Assembly: GCF_029813835.1 (NCBI RefSeq) | Contig: NZ_JARVKV010000038.1 | Span: 1 to 58,835, forward strand | Direction of reading: 5' to 3' | DNA length: 58,835 nucleotides | Origin: Streptomyces sp. DH37 | GTDB taxonomy: Bacteria > Actinomycetota > Actinomycetes > Streptomycetales > Streptomycetaceae | Shown here: piece by piece, positions 58,766 through 58,835 of the stretch | Numbering within the stretch: the first letter of the stretch is position 1 | How the letters are laid out: every line of letters begins with the position of its first letter | Position numbers and translations under genes: made by a program | The notes under the pieces: generated by a model | Told to the model about the DNA's origin: nothing | Database searches by the model: none | Seen by the model: the letters and a program-made list of their open reading frames with translations, nothing else

Positions 58766-58835
58766 ACCCTCCGACAGCCCTCCGACCCGATCCCAGCGCG
58801 GCGGCCGGAGCGGGCCGGGGCGGGGCGTCCACTTC

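Overview
The window is a high-GC (about 72-73 percent) actinobacterial chromosome segment, almost certainly from Streptomyces. The evidence is the strong G/C third-position bias, frequent GTG and TTG starts with GGAGG-type ribosome sites, and gene order. From memory, the order matches the S. coelicolor stretch running from purN-purH through folD, mdh, trpS, sdhCDAB and an acyl-CoA mutase to the BMP-type lipoprotein genes (roughly SCO4811-SCO4885). I could not verify this alignment here. No tRNA, rRNA, CRISPR array, IS element or prophage was recognised.

Layout. 1-7653: a membrane-tethered sigma-like protein, a DUF6350/PerM-like membrane protein, purN-purH, and several small Pro/Gln-rich membrane proteins including an RDD protein with a possible coupled upstream micro-ORF. 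7914-10582: folD, a DUF3017 membrane protein and malate dehydrogenase. 10583-14525: an accessory patch with a truncated betaine-aldehyde-dehydrogenase remnant and an operon of a HExxH peptidase, a MAB_1171c/DUF6545 membrane protein, a TPR-like protein and a secreted DUF3574 protein. 14693-18825: a PEP-mutase-like enzyme and an AhpD-like protein divergent from a MocR/PdxR regulator, then ornithine aminotransferase. 19062-25965: trpS, a 2H phosphoesterase, a D,D-carboxypeptidase, membrane proteins, a metallophosphoesterase and a YciI/ECF sigma pair. 26094-29464: the succinate dehydrogenase operon. 29599-35981: an OHCU decarboxylase, a GH20 hexosaminidase, a 24-bp minisatellite, and an ABC exporter whose ATPase is fused to an extracytoplasmic alpha/beta hydrolase. 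36148-44640: two paralogous ECF sigma/membrane-partner cassettes bracketing a PGRP amidase with a seven-repeat FG-GAP propeller, then an L,D-transpeptidase lipoprotein. 44908-46734: a methylmalonyl-CoA mutase large subunit and a tiny membrane protein. 47041-54541: two divergent operons for a nonulosonic-acid (Kdn or sialic-acid-like) glycopolymer. 54745-58711: an M20 amidohydrolase, a GalE-like epimerase and a BMP-family lipoprotein.

How the genes work together. Three themes stand out. (1) Core metabolism: purine and one-carbon genes (purN, purH, folD), TCA genes (mdh, sdhCDAB) and propionate/methylmalonyl metabolism. (2) Cell envelope: D,D-carboxypeptidase, L,D-transpeptidase, PGRP amidase, hexosaminidase and two sigma/membrane-partner pairs suggest a wall-maintenance neighbourhood. 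(3) The nonulosonate locus combines a NeuB-type synthase lacking the SAF domain, a CMP-sugar synthetase fused to a HAD phosphatase with all catalytic motifs, and four likely glycosyltransferases. This fits a 9-phosphate route to a CMP-activated nonulosonate that is then polymerised into a wall polymer.

The best candidates for under-described biology are the hydrolase-TM-ABC ATPase fusion, the shared two-cysteine module in the sigma partners, the NeuA-HAD/short-NeuB pair, and the HExxH/DUF6545/TPR/DUF3574 operon. All functional calls come from reading translated sequence and family knowledge; no database search was run.
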